Shown here one piece after another: positions 47,313-58,401 of a stretch of DNA of 64,000 bases. Source of the stretch: Methylophilales bacterium (lineage in GTDB: Bacteria > Pseudomonadota > Gammaproteobacteria > Burkholderiales > Methylophilaceae); the NCBI GenBank assembly GCA_019823025.1, contig CP081940.1, positions 744,001 to 808,000 of the forward strand, written 5' to 3'. A program made the translations under genes and the position numbers. Within the stretch, counting starts at the first letter, position 1; the number at the start of each line of letters is the position of its first letter. The notes under the pieces are model-generated. The model was not told the DNA's origin, did not search any database, and saw only the letters and a list, made by a program, of their open reading frames with translations.

Positions 47313-47342
47313 ATTTTAGTCTATTTAGGTATAAATTGTCAA
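47313..47342 (-). promoter_or_regulatory. Sigma-70 promoter of rplM–rpsI
   Basis: On the minus strand TTGACA (47337–47342) and TAAAAT (47313–47318) are separated by 18 bases, about 36 bases before the rplM start. It lies in the only gap between ubiA and rplM. Confidence 0.7.
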
Positions 47343-47359
47343 TTTATTAGTCGTTTTTT

Positions 47360-48205
47360 CTATGATTGAGATAAAAAACCAACAAATATAAAAAACCCCA
47401 CATAATTATTTGATATAAAAGCATTAAAATTAGCCTTTGGGTCAAAAAGTAAAGACTTTTGCCAAATAATAAAGGCTAATAGAAAGGCAATAAATAGTGC
47501 AACAAAATAAAGGACACCATAGCTATTCATTGATCCTATAGTGACAAGTAAAATAAAAGTTGCTAGATAACAGCCTCCTATAATTTTCATGGTCGACTTA
47601 CCAAATGTTAATGGTGCTGACATTACTTTAATTTTTTTATCGTCAATGCTATCCACAATCCCATAATGTGAGTCATATGCCAGAACCCAAAAAGCATTAG
47701 CAGCAAATAAAAGCCATGCATCAAAGGTAATCTGACTTTGAGTAAAGGCGAATACCATTAAAATACTAAACCCAAAAGTCATGCCTAAAAATGCCTGGGG
47801 AACTGGTAAAAACCTTTTGGTAAATGGATATAAAAAAATGAAAAGCAATGCGATGCATGAAATTTTAATTGCGTATATATTTAGCTGAAATACCAAATAA
47901 AGAGCAAGTATTGCAAGGACTATTATTAAGTAAAGCGCCTCATTAACAGAAATTTGTCCAGAGGCTAATGGTCGATTTTTTGTTCTAAGGACCTTACTGT
48001 CTATATTTCTATCTACCAAGTCATTAACTGCGCATCCTAGCGACCTTGTCACAATAACACCTAGAATAAAAATCCCTAATGTTCTTAAATCGGGCATTCC
48101 ATGACTTGAAAGCCATAATGCCCAAAGGGTTGGCCATAAAAGTAAAAAAATACCTATCGGTCTATTTAGCCTTAGAAGGTTTATGAATGGCAAAATTTTA
48201 ATCAT
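47360..48205 (-). CDS. ubiA: 4-hydroxybenzoate polyprenyltransferase
   Basis: This membrane prenyltransferase of ubiquinone synthesis has about eight hydrophobic segments over 281 aa. The first Asp-rich prenyl-diphosphate motif is NDLVDRNIDSKVLRTKNRPL; the second is in YDSHYGIVDSIDDKK. It overlaps ubiC by 4 bp, and together they convert chorismate to prenylated hydroxybenzoate. Confidence 0.95.
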   Translation of the reverse strand: MIKILPFINLLRLNRPIGIFLLLWPTLWALWLSSHGMPDLRTLGIFILGVIVTRSLGCAVNDLVDRNIDSKVLRTKNRPLASGQISVNEALYLIIVLAILALYLVFQLNIYAIKISCIALLFIFLYPFTKRFLPVPQAFLGMTFGFSILMVFAFTQSQITFDAWLLFAANAFWVLAYDSHYGIVDSIDDKKIKVMSAPLTFGKSTMKIIGGCYLATFILLVTIGSMNSYGVLYFVALFIAFLLAFIIWQKSLLFDPKANFNAFISNNYVGFFIFVGFLSQS

Positions 48206-48714
48206 ATAAAGCGATTAATATCCTTGAAAAAAATTTCTGTTAAAAGAATTCTTTCACCTTTACATAAAAAGTTTGATTGCCTTGCGCCAACAAATTTTTT
48301 TATTGCTATTTGCTTTGCATTTAATCTTTTTGATAATTTATAGTTAGGAGACATATGGCTAAAAATAAATTCTGATCGTTTAGTCTTTTTTTTGAATACT
48401 ATATTTGCCAACGGATTTTCATTCAATTTTTTAACTAGCCCAGTCAATTGCCTTAAATTTTTCTTAAAGACAGTTCTTGCATAAATAATAGGTTCATTAT
48501 TAGCGTAAATTAAAACTTCCCTTAAGAACAAACTACCAGACCTACCTGTCTTAAAAAAAAGTTTTTCATCGTTAAAAATTGTATTTGGGAAATCTTTATT
48601 TCTCTCTATTCTTAAACTAGCTTTTTGACTAATTTTATTTGTAATTGAGCTTTTGTAAGAAAGAAAGTCTTGGTTTTTACCCTTATAAATTTTATTTTTC
48701 CAATTTATTTTCAT
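48202..48714 (-). CDS. ubiC: Chorismate pyruvate-lyase
   Basis: This 170 aa protein fits UbiC by size, by the TGRSGSLFLREVLI-like stretch with the Arg expected for substrate binding, and by position overlapping ubiA by 4 bp. UbiC releases pyruvate from chorismate to make 4-hydroxybenzoate. The family is divergent, so context carries much of the weight. It overlaps the recG stop by 4 bp. Confidence 0.82.
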   Translation of the reverse strand: MKINWKNKIYKGKNQDFLSYKSSITNKISQKASLRIERNKDFPNTIFNDEKLFFKTGRSGSLFLREVLIYANNEPIIYARTVFKKNLRQLTGLVKKLNENPLANIVFKKKTKRSEFIFSHMSPNYKLSKRLNAKQIAIKKFVGARQSNFLCKGERILLTEIFFKDINRFI

Positions 48715-50762
48715 ACAGTGACTATCTCTTCAAAGTTTCTTAGCCAACGTTTCATATGTTCATTGATTCTTGCATCATTTTTTTCAATTAAGCTATTGGC
48801 ATCATTTCGAGCATTTTCTAAGATATCTAAATCTCTATTTAAATTAGCAAATCGCAATGTAGGAACACCACTTTGCTTATACCCCAGAAGTTCGCCTGGC
48901 CCCCTTAATTTTAAATCTTCCTCTGCAATCTTAAAGCCATCAGTATTTTCATAAATTATCCTCAAACGCTGCTTGGCTGTTGATGATAATTTATTTTTAT
49001 ACAGTAATACACAATAACTACTTTTTTCACCCCTTCCAATACGTCCTCTAAGTTGATGTAATTGGGATAACCCTAATCTCTCTGAATTTTCAATAATCAT
49101 TAATGTTGCGTTTGGAACATCAACCCCGACTTCAATTACAGAGGTGGCTACTAATATTTGTATTAAATTTTTTTGAAATTTTTTCATAATTCCTTTTTTT
49201 TCTTCAGCTTTCATTTTTCCATGAATTAAACCTACCTTTTGGTTAATGAAATATTTTTCAAGCTCTTGATATATATCTTTGGCTGTCTCTAAATCTAAGA
49301 ATTCGCTTTCTTCTATTAATGGGCATACCCAATAAATTTGATTATTTTTTTTACAATGCTCATCTATTAAATTTAATAATTGTTTTCTTTTATCATCCAA
49401 GTAGACCTTTGTTGTAATTGGACTTCTTCCCCCTGGTAACTCTTTTATAGTCGAGACATCCATATGTGCAAAAAAACTCATAGATAATGTACGAGGAATA
49501 GGAGTGGCACTCATCATCAATTGATGGGGTTCAAAGCCCTGTAGATTTTTTGAATTATTTTTTAGCAACATCCTTTGCTCAACACCAAAGCGATGTTGTT
49601 CATCAATTATATAAAATCCTAAATTGTTAAAAGTCACCGCTTCTTGAAATAAGGCGTGCGTTCCAATGACTATATCAGCATTGCCCTTTTCAATTTTTAA
49701 ATAGGTTTCTAATTTTGCCTTTTTAGGCATGCTTCCTGTGAGCAATAGAATTTCATAGGAAGTATCTTTAAACCAATTTATTAATTTTTCATGGTGTTGC
49801 TCAGCTAGAATTTCTGTCGGTGCCATAAATGCAACTTGAAAACCTGCTTCTATACAATCAATAGCGGCAATAGTTGCTACAACCGTTTTTCCGCATCCAA
49901 CATCCCCTTGTAAAAGTCTGTTCATTGGAAAGCCTTTTGTAAAATCATTTTGTATTTCTTCTAATACCTGTTTTTGACTATCCGTTAACTTAAAATTTAA
50001 TTGTTCTAAAAAAATCTCTTGTTTTGGTTGTGCATGCTTAAATTTAGGAGCTTTATTTTTTTTTAATAAGTTATATTGTTTTCTTAGGAATAATTGTTGA
50101 GCGAGCAGTTCATCGTAAATCAATCTTTTAAAAAACTTAGAATTATGAATATTCTCTATATCATCAACTTTTATTTTTGGTGGTTCATGCAGAAAACTAA
50201 TTGAATCCATGAAACTAGGAAATTCATACTTCTTATACAAATTTAAAAATAGTTCTTTGAATAATTCTGTTTGAGTTGCACCTTCTATATGATTTTTTAT
50301 TAACTTTCTCAACATGTTTTGAGACAACCCTTTTGTAGTTGAATATATAGGAGTTAAATTTTTTGAAAGGCCCGTTGAATTATCGATCAAGAAATATTCA
50401 GGATGAATCATTTCTTTATAATTGGATTGCTGCCTAACTTCTCCATAAAATCTGACAAGACTTGCTGATTCTAGTTGTTTAATTTGACTTGGATAATAAT
50501 GCAAAAAACGTATTTGCATCTGTCCTGTTTGATCAGAGACATATAAGATTAAGTTTTTTTTTGGTCGATACTTTACTTCAAGATCATTTACATTAACTTC
50601 AATTTGACTTTTTTCCCCAACAAGACAGTCATTGATGGTTTGAATTACAGTTTGATCATTGTACTTATAAGGTAAATATAAAAGTAAATCGATTGTTGAG
50701 GTAATGCCTAATTTTTTTAGTTTCTTTGCTTGAAGTTCCGTCAATAATTTTTTTTTAGACAA
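48711..50762 (-). CDS. recG: ATP-dependent DNA helicase RecG
   Basis: This branched-DNA helicase rescues stalled forks. An N-terminal wedge/OB domain (about 1–230) precedes two helicase lobes. Walker A is LLQGDVGCGKTVVA and the DEAH-type box is IIDEQHRFGVEQR; MMSATPIPRTL (motif III) and QLRGRIGRGEKSSYC (motif VI) follow. At 683 aa it is complete. It starts 8 bases after ridA. Confidence 0.97.
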   Translation of the reverse strand: MSKKKLLTELQAKKLKKLGITSTIDLLLYLPYKYNDQTVIQTINDCLVGEKSQIEVNVNDLEVKYRPKKNLILYVSDQTGQMQIRFLHYYPSQIKQLESASLVRFYGEVRQQSNYKEMIHPEYFLIDNSTGLSKNLTPIYSTTKGLSQNMLRKLIKNHIEGATQTELFKELFLNLYKKYEFPSFMDSISFLHEPPKIKVDDIENIHNSKFFKRLIYDELLAQQLFLRKQYNLLKKNKAPKFKHAQPKQEIFLEQLNFKLTDSQKQVLEEIQNDFTKGFPMNRLLQGDVGCGKTVVATIAAIDCIEAGFQVAFMAPTEILAEQHHEKLINWFKDTSYEILLLTGSMPKKAKLETYLKIEKGNADIVIGTHALFQEAVTFNNLGFYIIDEQHRFGVEQRMLLKNNSKNLQGFEPHQLMMSATPIPRTLSMSFFAHMDVSTIKELPGGRSPITTKVYLDDKRKQLLNLIDEHCKKNNQIYWVCPLIEESEFLDLETAKDIYQELEKYFINQKVGLIHGKMKAEEKKGIMKKFQKNLIQILVATSVIEVGVDVPNATLMIIENSERLGLSQLHQLRGRIGRGEKSSYCVLLYKNKLSSTAKQRLRIIYENTDGFKIAEEDLKLRGPGELLGYKQSGVPTLRFANLNRDLDILENARNDANSLIEKNDARINEHMKRWLRNFEEIVTV

Positions 50763-50770
50763 AATTTAAA

Positions 50771-51148
50771 TCAATCAACAACTAAAAATCCATCTGCCTC
50801 GACTAATGATCCTTTTGGAAGTGATGCAACTCCGATTGCAGCTCTTGCAGGATATGGCTCGCTAAAATATTCCTCCATAATAGAATTCACCAAAGCAAAG
50901 TTACTTAAATCTGTGAGATATATATTTAACTTTACTAGATCATCTAAAGATGCATTTGCGGCTTTTATGACAGCTAAGATATTTTTAAACACTTGATGAA
51001 TCTGATTTTCAATACCCTCGACCAATTCCATAGACTCAGGATTTAAGGGTATCTGACCTGATAGAAAAATAATATTTCCCTTTTTTACAGCTTGCGAGTA
51101 TGTTCCGATTGCTGCCGGAGCTTCATCTGTTTTAATAATTTTTTTCAT
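50771..51148 (-). CDS. ridA: RidA family enamine/imine deaminase
   Basis: RidA hydrolyses reactive 2-aminoacrylate formed by PLP dehydratases such as IlvA, which is also in this window. The motif [13 protein letters not shown] and the C-terminal [16 protein letters not shown] (Arg and Glu of the active site) are present. At 125 aa it is full length and lies between spoT and recG as in other betaproteobacteria. Confidence 0.94.
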   Translation of the reverse strand: MKKIIKTDEAPAAIGTYSQAVKKGNIIFLSGQIPLNPESMELVEGIENQIHQVFKNILAVIKAANASLDDLVKLNIYLTDLSNFALVNSIMEEYFSEPYPARAAIGVASLPKGSLVEADGFLVVD

Positions 51149-51171
51149 ATCATTTAATTCCTCTTTAAATT

Positions 51172-53373
51172 TTAACTCTTGTAATTTTTAACTCTCGTTA
51201 TTTTGTTAACTTTAGTTATTTTTCTGAGATTTCTTATCAGCTCAGCAAGGTGCTGTCTATGTCGTACTTGAACCAAAAAATTTAGTGTTGCAAATGGACT
51301 CCCATCCATATCTTGAAGTGAAACATTATCAATATTTGATTCTGCATCAGCAATGACCGATGCTATTTTACCTAACATCCCTCTTTCATTAACCACTAGA
51401 ACACTTAGTCGGACATTGAATAATTTTTCTGAATCAGGCTCCCACTCAACATCTACCCATCGGTCATGATCGAGTGATAACTCATTAACAATCTGACAAT
51501 CATGTGTATGGATTACTAAGCCTTTTTCCTTATTAATATAACCTAATATAGGATCTCCAGGAATTGGATGGCAACAGTTTGCAAGTTGGATCGCCATATC
51601 ATCAGAGCCCTTAATTGTAATAACATCAAGCATCTTTGTTTGCTTTTTATTGCTTGCAAACCCATCCATAAGATTTGTTAGTTGGTGGGCTACCATCACA
51701 TTTACTTTTTTACCTAGTGCAATATCCATTAAAATCTCATCTTTTGATTCAATGTGATAGTCCAAGATTAATTTATTCCAATGCTTTTTTTTAATTGCGG
51801 TTGGATGAATATGAAATGCATTAAGTGCATTATTTAACATTTTTTCACCTAAAAATATTAGGTCTTTTGATTCAGCTGATCGAAGATAATTTCTTATTTG
51901 CGATCTAGCCTTACCTGTAATAACAAAATTTAGCCAAGTAGGATTTGGTTTTGCTAATGTTGAAGTAATTATCTCTACGTGATCGCCAGTTGAGAGCCTT
52001 GTTCTCAACGGAACTAACATCTGATTTATTTTTGCTGATACTGCCTTATTTCCCACATCACTATGAACTGCATATGCAAAATCAATCGATGAAGAATTTT
52101 TAGGTAAAGCAAATATTTTTCCGTCTGGAGAAAAAACATAAACCTCGTCAGGAAACAGATCAACCTTTAAATGTTCTAAAAATTCCAGCGAATTAGAACT
52201 ATCATTTTGAATGTCTAGCATCCTTTTCAACCATTGGTTAGTTTTTTGCTGTAAATCTGTAACGTGTGCATCTTTTGTTTTATATAACCAGTGAGCGGCA
52301 ACACCAGCCTCCGCTAGTTGATGCATATTTTTTGTTCTAATTTGAATCTCAACCGGAACGCCGAAAGGACCTAGAAGAGTAGAATGGAGTGATTGGTATC
52401 CATTTGCTTTTGGAATGGCAATATAATCCTTAAATTTTCCAGGGATAGGGTTATAAAGCGATTGCAATGTTCCCAAAGTTAAATAGCAATCGTTAATGTC
52501 ATTAACGATTATCCTAAACGCATAAATATCATTTATTTGATTAAAACCTGTCTGATCTTCAAGCATTTTTCTATGAATACTTGCAGGATTTTTTTCCCTA
52601 CCCGTTATTTCAGCTTTCGTTTTAACAGATTTTAATTTATGACTTATCTCATTTGATATTTTCTCGATAACTTCTTTTCTATTGCCGCGACTGGCCTTAA
52701 TCGCTTTTTGTATTGTTTTGTATCTCACCGGATGTAAAACTTCAAAGCATAAATCTTCAAGCTCTTGATATAGATTATTCAAACCAAGTCTGTTTGCGAT
52801 TGGCGCATAAATATCTACAGTCTCTTGAGCAATTCTAATCTTTTTACGCTCATCTAACGATTGAATAGTTTGCATATTGTGGAGGCGATCTGACAGCTTT
52901 ATTAACATAACCCTTACATCTTGAGTCATCGCTAACAACATTTTTCTGAAGTTTTCAGCTTGAGCCTCATTTGCATCTTGAAACTCTACTTTGTCTAGTT
53001 TTGATAAACCTGTCACAAGCGTACTCACTTGCTTACCAAATTTTAACTCTATTTCTAATTCTGTGGATTCAGTATCTTCAACTACATCGTGTAAAAGTGC
53101 AGCCTGAATTGACTGACTATCCAAATGGAATCGGGCAGCGATGCAAGCTACAGAAACTGGGTGGCTGATGTAAGCCTCTCCACTCCTTCTTTTTTGGCCG
53201 CTATGGGCTTTTTCGCTGAATCGGTAGGCTTCCCAAACTTTATCAATCTCTCTCTTCGGAAGATAAGTCTTTACAAGTTGGGTGAGACTAGAATTGTCTT
53301 GGTCAACAGGAAGCAAAAAGGATCGATGACTTTTATTTAAATCGGCTTGGCTGGTGTGAGCGGTGTTAGCCAA
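51172..53373 (-). CDS. spoT: Bifunctional (p)ppGpp synthase/hydrolase
   Basis: This 733 aa long RSH protein has the hydrolase HD domain with the intact HD pair ([12 protein letters not shown]) and HNMQTI. The synthetase domain has [23 protein letters not shown] (about 410–475) and C-terminal ACT (about 650–730) domains follow. With the HD motif intact it is the bifunctional SpoT/Rel type. It is downstream of rpoZ. With the DksA-like protein it completes the stringent-control machinery visible here. Confidence 0.95.
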   Translation of the reverse strand: MANTAHTSQADLNKSHRSFLLPVDQDNSSLTQLVKTYLPKREIDKVWEAYRFSEKAHSGQKRRSGEAYISHPVSVACIAARFHLDSQSIQAALLHDVVEDTESTELEIELKFGKQVSTLVTGLSKLDKVEFQDANEAQAENFRKMLLAMTQDVRVMLIKLSDRLHNMQTIQSLDERKKIRIAQETVDIYAPIANRLGLNNLYQELEDLCFEVLHPVRYKTIQKAIKASRGNRKEVIEKISNEISHKLKSVKTKAEITGREKNPASIHRKMLEDQTGFNQINDIYAFRIIVNDINDCYLTLGTLQSLYNPIPGKFKDYIAIPKANGYQSLHSTLLGPFGVPVEIQIRTKNMHQLAEAGVAAHWLYKTKDAHVTDLQQKTNQWLKRMLDIQNDSSNSLEFLEHLKVDLFPDEVYVFSPDGKIFALPKNSSSIDFAYAVHSDVGNKAVSAKINQMLVPLRTRLSTGDHVEIITSTLAKPNPTWLNFVITGKARSQIRNYLRSAESKDLIFLGEKMLNNALNAFHIHPTAIKKKHWNKLILDYHIESKDEILMDIALGKKVNVMVAHQLTNLMDGFASNKKQTKMLDVITIKGSDDMAIQLANCCHPIPGDPILGYINKEKGLVIHTHDCQIVNELSLDHDRWVDVEWEPDSEKLFNVRLSVLVVNERGMLGKIASVIADAESNIDNVSLQDMDGSPFATLNFLVQVRHRQHLAELIRNLRKITKVNKITRVKNYKS

Positions 53374-53405
53374 AGATTACTCTCCTTTAAAACAAATTTC
53401 TCTTA

Positions 53406-53618
53406 TTAACCTGGGTTTTGAATTAGAATTTCTTCTCCAATTAAACCTGCAGCAATTTCCTTAAGCGCTATTACTGATGATTTATCTCTTGAACCTTCCA
53501 TATCAATTAAAGGCTCAGCGCCATTCACAAGTTGTCTTGATCTAAGAGCTGCTACAAGGGTTAATTGAAATCTGTTAGGTATTTTTTCTAAACAATCGTC
53601 TACGGTAATTCTTGCCAT
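53406..53618 (-). CDS. rpoZ: RNA polymerase omega subunit
   Basis: This 70 aa protein opens [20 protein letters not shown], the RpoZ signature, with a [11 protein letters not shown] stretch. Omega stabilises the beta' subunit and forms part of a ppGpp site. It is between gmk and spoT. Confidence 0.97.
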   Translation of the reverse strand: MARITVDDCLEKIPNRFQLTLVAALRSRQLVNGAEPLIDMEGSRDKSSVIALKEIAAGLIGEEILIQNPG

Positions 53619-53640
53619 TATTTTGTTGCTCCAAATATTT

Positions 53641-54297
53641 TTATTTTATTGAGTCAATTAAACCCTGAAAAAATTTTTTTTGTTTCGAAGTTTCTAAATT
53701 TATTGATTCGGGAGAATCATTAAACACAGATTTTAAATCACTCAAGGCCTGATCAAATTCGTTATTGATTATAACATAATCAAACTTTTCAAGATGGCTG
53801 ATTTCCTCTTCAGCAGCAGCCAATCGTCCTTTTATCTCAGCCTGTGAATTTTGACCTCTTCCCTCTAGCCTTTCTTTTAGAACAGCCATTGAAGGTGGAA
53901 TAATAAATAGACTGATTGCATTGGGGAAAGCTTTCTTAACATTTATAGCCCCTTGATAGTCAATCTCTAAAATAATATCTTTGCCCGTCTTTATGCTGTC
54001 TTCGACAGGACTCTTTGCTGTTCCATATTTGGCACCATGGCATTCGGCATTTTCTAAAAACTCTCCATTATCCTTTAAAGTATTAAAAGCATCGCTATCT
54101 ACAAAATAGTAATCGATTCCTTCCCTTTCATCTTGTCTTGGCTTTCTAGTTGTATGTGAGGTAGATACTTTAAATTGCGGACACAATTCAATTAATGCTT
54201 TTATAAGAGAGGTTTTTCCTGCACCTGATGGTGCAGTCACAATAAACAACCTTCCTTTCTTATTTTCTTCTGTCATATCTAAAGTGCCGTTATTCAA
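53641..54297 (-). CDS. gmk: Guanylate kinase
   Basis: It phosphorylates GMP to GDP. The P-loop is [16 protein letters not shown], and the GMP-binding segment is [20 protein letters not shown]. At 218 aa it is slightly long at the N-terminus, so translation might begin a few codons later. It overlaps yicC by 8 bp and precedes rpoZ. Confidence 0.96.
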   Translation of the reverse strand: MNNGTLDMTEENKKGRLFIVTAPSGAGKTSLIKALIELCPQFKVSTSHTTRKPRQDEREGIDYYFVDSDAFNTLKDNGEFLENAECHGAKYGTAKSPVEDSIKTGKDIILEIDYQGAINVKKAFPNAISLFIIPPSMAVLKERLEGRGQNSQAEIKGRLAAAEEEISHLEKFDYVIINNEFDQALSDLKSVFNDSPESINLETSKQKKFFQGLIDSIK

Positions 54298-55153
54298 TAT
54301 TTTGTATTTGTTCTCTAATTTGCTCTATTAAGACCTTTAATTCAACTGCAGATTGTGAAATCTCAACTGCAATAGCTTTTGAGCCTAATGTATTCGCCTC
54401 ACGATTAAATTCTTGCATTAGAAAATCGATTTTTTTTCCAACTGGCTTGGATAAACTTACTAATCTTTTTAGCTCATGTGAATGAGAATTTAATCTATCA
54501 AGCTCTTCTTCAACATCACTTTTTTGGATAAAAGTTACTAGCTCTTGTTTAATTTTATCTTGGTCAACATTTATTAAAGCATCTTTAAATTTTTTATTAA
54601 TTTTACTTTGATGAATATTTATATACTTTGGTATTATTTTTCTAATTTTGGATACTTCTTTTTCTATTTTTAAACCCCTAGACATAATCAATTGCTTAAT
54701 TTTTTTGCCCTCGCGCTGACGATCATCAATAATTTTTTTTAGTGCATTATCAAAAAGGGGAAGCAATACTTTATCAAGCCCCTTATAATTTTCTTTATTA
54801 TTTGTTTCACCATGAAGTCGAATAATTTCTACAGGACTTATTTGTTTTGGTCTTTTAATAAGTTCTGATATTTTTTCAACAGATTTTATTAGTTTTTTTA
54901 AAGTCTTGAGATCATTATTTTTAATTTCAACTAAGTCTTCTCTTGCTTTCAAAAAAATTTTACATTCAATTTTTCCTCTTGAAAGTCTTTTGGCTATTTT
55001 TTTTCTGATAACGGGCTCATAAATCCGAAGTTCATCACTCAATTTAATTTGTAAATCAAAAAATCTACTATTTAACGTTTTAATTTCTAAAACCAAACAG
55101 CCATAGCTTGTTTCTTTTGAAACTGAGTGATAGCTTGTCATGCTCGAAATCAT
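54290..55153 (-). CDS. yicC: YicC family endoribonuclease
   Basis: This 287 aa protein has the YicC N-terminal motif SSMTSYHSVSKETSYGCLVL and the C-terminal DUF1732 signature GKKIDFLMQEFNREANTLGSK. YicC is reported as an endoribonuclease acting on small RNA/mRNA. It is divergent from rph, the usual arrangement. Confidence 0.93.
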   Translation of the reverse strand: MISSMTSYHSVSKETSYGCLVLEIKTLNSRFFDLQIKLSDELRIYEPVIRKKIAKRLSRGKIECKIFLKAREDLVEIKNNDLKTLKKLIKSVEKISELIKRPKQISPVEIIRLHGETNNKENYKGLDKVLLPLFDNALKKIIDDRQREGKKIKQLIMSRGLKIEKEVSKIRKIIPKYINIHQSKINKKFKDALINVDQDKIKQELVTFIQKSDVEEELDRLNSHSHELKRLVSLSKPVGKKIDFLMQEFNREANTLGSKAIAVEISQSAVELKVLIEQIREQIQNIE

Positions 55154-55294
55154 CTTAATTCCTAGGTTAGTTGTAAAGCTTTTTGATAGTTTAACAATCT
55201 ATTTTTAACTAAGGTAAGAAACATTTAAATTCTCTAAAGGCTATTTAACTTACTTTGGATTATAATCACCATTCAAAATAACGAAGAGAATTCT

Positions 55295-56008
55295 ATGAGA
55301 TCAAAGGAAAGAGCAAATAACGAAATTAGAGAAATTGAAATCCTAAGGCACTATACAAAACATGCGGAAGGATCGGTTTTGATAAAGTGCGGAGATACAC
55401 ATGTTATTTGTAACGCCAGTGTAGAAGAAAAAGTACCCTCTTTTTTAAAAGGAAAAGGTCAAGGGTGGGTAACAGCTGAATATGGAATGCTTCCAAGGTC
55501 AACATCCACCCGTATGTCAAGGGAGTCTGCGCGAGGAAAGCAATCAGGTAGAACTCAAGAAATACAAAGATTAATCGGTCGTAGTCTCAGAGCAATTATC
55601 GATTTAAAGGCATTAGGAGAAAGGACCATTCATATAGATTGTGACGTAATTCAAGCTGATGGGGGAACAAGAACTGCAAGTATTACAGGAGCTTATGTAG
55701 CGCTTTGTGATGCCATTAGCCCTCTTATCGGAAAAGAAATTTTAAAATCTTCACCTATAAAAGATGCAGTAGCAGCAATTTCATTAGGAATAAAAAATGG
55801 CGAAGTTTTAATCGATCTTGATTACGATGAAGATTCAAACTGTGATACTGATATGAATATTGTTATGACTGAACAAGGTAAATTTGTTGAAATTCAAGGG
55901 ACAGCTGAAGGAGAGCCTTTTACAAAAGATGAAATGAATAATATCATTCAATTTGCAGAGCAAGGAATTGCCGAATTAATTCAAATTCAAAAAAACGTTC
56001 TCAAATAA
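55295..56008 (+). CDS. rph: Ribonuclease PH
   Basis: This 237 aa phosphorolytic exoribonuclease trims tRNA 3' ends. [20 protein letters not shown] and [20 protein letters not shown] (phosphate/RNA-binding) motifs are clear, as is [27 protein letters not shown] at 55261–55266 may serve as its -10. It is followed by rdgB after 3 bases. Confidence 0.97.
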   Translation: MRSKERANNEIREIEILRHYTKHAEGSVLIKCGDTHVICNASVEEKVPSFLKGKGQGWVTAEYGMLPRSTSTRMSRESARGKQSGRTQEIQRLIGRSLRAIIDLKALGERTIHIDCDVIQADGGTRTASITGAYVALCDAISPLIGKEILKSSPIKDAVAAISLGIKNGEVLIDLDYDEDSNCDTDMNIVMTEQGKFVEIQGTAEGEPFTKDEMNNIIQFAEQGIAELIQIQKNVLK

Positions 56009-56011
56009 CAC

Positions 56012-56611
56012 ATGATGCAGAAAATTATTTTATCGACAAATAATAAAAAAAAATTATCTGAAATTGAGACATTACTTCATGATTTACCAATTCAAACTGT
56101 TGCGCAATCCAAACTCAATATTGGTCAAGCAGAAGAACCATTTGGAACCTTCATAGAAAATGCACTAACCAAAGCAAGGTTTGCTTCAAAAGCATCGAAT
56201 CTGCCTGCTATAGCTGATGATTCTGGATTATGTGTAGACGTATTAAACGGAAAGCCTGGTATTTTATCAGCCAGATTTTCAGGAGAGGGGGCAAACGATA
56301 AAAAGAATAATATTAAGTTGCTAGAACTTTTAAAGAATGAAAAAAACAGAAGGGCTCATTATTATTGCGCAATAGTTTTTATTACCTCATGTGATGACCC
56401 TCAACCAATTATCGCAGAAGGAATATGGCAGGGTGAAATTTTATCTTCTCCAAGAGGTAAAAATGGTTTTGGCTATGATCCTATATTTATGGATTTTAAA
56501 ACAGATCTTTCTGCAGCTGAACTAGACTTTAATTTAAAAAATAAAATCAGCCATCGTAGCCAAGCTTTGCAAAAGTTAAAACATAAACTTAGAATGCTTT
56601 ATGACAAATAA
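56012..56611 (+). CDS. rdgB: dITP/XTP pyrophosphatase
   Basis: This house-cleaning enzyme hydrolyses non-canonical purine triphosphates. The opening IILSTNNKKKLSEIETLL, ADDSGLCVDVLNGKPGI and GFGYDPIF are RdgB/HAM1 signatures. At 199 aa it is full length. Two ATG codons in tandem leave the start ambiguous by one residue. It overlaps the next small ORF by 11 bp. Confidence 0.96.
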   Translation: MMQKIILSTNNKKKLSEIETLLHDLPIQTVAQSKLNIGQAEEPFGTFIENALTKARFASKASNLPAIADDSGLCVDVLNGKPGILSARFSGEGANDKKNNIKLLELLKNEKNRRAHYYCAIVFITSCDDPQPIIAEGIWQGEILSSPRGKNGFGYDPIFMDFKTDLSAAELDFNLKNKISHRSQALQKLKHKLRMLYDK

Positions 56612-56825
56612 AAATCAAAAATGGCCTACATGGTTAAGAGATGATAAATCAGTTGTGTCCTGCACTGAAAAAGTTAAAGTTATGAATGAAAACTTTGATG
56701 AATTAAAACAGATCGCACAAGATGCCTTTGATGATGGAGTATTAATGGAAGTTTCTGAAGAACAAATGAAGAAAATTCTTTTTGCATTAATTGAAAGTTT
56801 AGAAAGCCCTGTAAAGAAAAAATAA
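56601..56825 (+). CDS. Small acidic protein of unknown function
   Basis: This 74 aa soluble, mainly helical protein lies between rdgB and hemW, overlapping rdgB by 11 bp. Its features are a Trp-rich start (WPTWLRDD), then a helical stretch FDELKQIAQDAFDDGVLMEV and a C-terminal ALIESLESPVKKK. I do not recognise a family. Its tight position between two conserved genes and lack of coding on the other strand support it as real. Confidence 0.7.
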   Translation: MTNKNQKWPTWLRDDKSVVSCTEKVKVMNENFDELKQIAQDAFDDGVLMEVSEEQMKKILFALIESLESPVKKK

Positions 56826-56850
56826 CTTTGGTTTTACGTTAACTCTAGGC

Positions 56851-57996
56851 ATGCAATACCCACCACTCTCAATTTATATTCACATTCCTTGGTGTATTCA
56901 TAAATGCCCCTATTGTGATTTTAATTCGCACGAATTCAAAGATCAAAATATTAAGAATAATGAAGAAGCCTACACCCATGCCTTATTGAAACAAATTGAA
57001 AATTATAATATTGAACCTAACAAGCCGATACATTCAATTTTTTTTGGTGGTGGAACACCAAGTCTATTCAGTCCTAAGGCTTTTGATACGCTCATAAAAA
57101 AATTAGAAAATACTTTTGGCTTAGATAAAAATTGTGAAATTACTATTGAAGCTAACCCAGGGACATTTGATAAAGAACATTTTTATGGCTATAGAGATGT
57201 TGGAATCAACAGAATGTCACTTGGCATTCAGAGTTTTAATCAAACCCACCTAAAAAAACTTGAACGTATTCACAGTCCAAAAGAAGCTGCGAGTGCTGCA
57301 AATTTAGCTGTCAAAATTTTTGATAAAGTTAATATCGACTTAATGTTTGCTTTGCCTAACCAAAGTCTTAGTGACGTCAAAGAGGATATTACTAAGGCCC
57401 TTGAAATCGGCACCTCACATATTTCTTACTACCATCTGACTATTGAGCCTAATACTTTTTTTTATAAATTTCCGCCACAGTTACCCGATGAAGAAAAAAG
57501 TGCAGAAATATTTGATTTGATTAGTAATGAACTTAATTTTGCAAAATTTGAACATTATGAAACTTCCGCTTATGCAAAAAAAAATAACCAATGTTTGCAT
57601 AATTTAAATTATTGGAATTTTGGAGATTATCTTGGCATTGGAGCAGGGGCTCACAGTAAATTAACTTGTAAAGGGAAAATTTCTCGTAAGAGTTGTTTTA
57701 AAAATCCACGCGATTATATTAAAAATGCAAATAATCATAAATTTTATGATGATGAGAAGTTATTATCAGAAAGTGATTTAATTTTTGAATTCATGATTAA
57801 TGCCCTAAGGCTAAACAAAGGTTTTAATCAATCTCTTTTTGAACAACGAACAAATTTGCCTATTAGCATTATTGATAAAGAATTGAGCTTAGCAAAAGAT
57901 AAAAAACTGATGGTTCAAAAAAATGGTAGGATAAAACCAACTGATTTGGGGCAAAATTTTTTAAACGAGCTATTACAAATATTTTTGAAGGATTAG
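56851..57996 (+). CDS. hemW: HemW, radical SAM heme chaperone
   Basis: The protein opens with SIYIHIPWCIHKCPYCDFNSH, the CxxxCxxC cluster motif in HemN/HemW form. FFGGGTPSLF and the SLGIQSFNQTHLKKLERIH stretch follow. At 381 aa it is the HemW length rather than the longer CPO HemN. HemW transfers heme to acceptors and is not a coproporphyrinogen oxidase. Its place after rdgB is the usual one. Confidence 0.93.
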   Translation: MQYPPLSIYIHIPWCIHKCPYCDFNSHEFKDQNIKNNEEAYTHALLKQIENYNIEPNKPIHSIFFGGGTPSLFSPKAFDTLIKKLENTFGLDKNCEITIEANPGTFDKEHFYGYRDVGINRMSLGIQSFNQTHLKKLERIHSPKEAASAANLAVKIFDKVNIDLMFALPNQSLSDVKEDITKALEIGTSHISYYHLTIEPNTFFYKFPPQLPDEEKSAEIFDLISNELNFAKFEHYETSAYAKKNNQCLHNLNYWNFGDYLGIGAGAHSKLTCKGKISRKSCFKNPRDYIKNANNHKFYDDEKLLSESDLIFEFMINALRLNKGFNQSLFEQRTNLPISIIDKELSLAKDKKLMVQKNGRIKPTDLGQNFLNELLQIFLKD

Positions 57997-57999
57997 AAC

Positions 58000-58401
58000 A
58001 TGCAATTAAATAAAATTATTGATGATTATGTTGTATCTGAACAAGTCACAGTCGATGATATACAAACAATTAAAGAAGCCGGATTTAAAACAATTTTTTG
58101 TAATCGACCAGATAATGAAGAAATAAATCAAGTCACTGTCGAAAGTATAAAAAATGCTGCTGTTGAAAATGGCCTCAAATTTATTCATCAACCCGTTATT
58201 GGTGGACAAATAACTCAGGACGATGTCGATCAATTTGGTGAATATTTTGATGCTTCTGAAAAACCTATTTTTGCTTATTGCCGAACTGGGACGAGATCAA
58301 GCATGTTATGGGCATTATCTGAGTCAGATAAAAGACCGGTTGAAGACATACTTAGCCTGACTTCTAAGGCGGGATATAATTTAAATAATTTATTCCTATA
58401 G
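58000..58401 (+). CDS. TIGR01244/DUF442 phosphatase-like protein
   Basis: This 133 aa protein is of the beta-lactamase-hydrolase-like phosphatase family (TIGR01244). The CX5R active-site loop is in [16 protein letters not shown] and the N-terminal [19 protein letters not shown] is typical. In some bacteria this domain is fused to a sulfur dioxygenase (Blh); here it is alone. Function is unproven: phosphatase or sulfurtransferase. It follows hemW by 3 bp and its end overlaps argH by 6 bp. Confidence 0.85.
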   Translation: MQLNKIIDDYVVSEQVTVDDIQTIKEAGFKTIFCNRPDNEEINQVTVESIKNAAVENGLKFIHQPVIGGQITQDDVDQFGEYFDASEKPIFAYCRTGTRSSMLWALSESDKRPVEDILSLTSKAGYNLNNLFL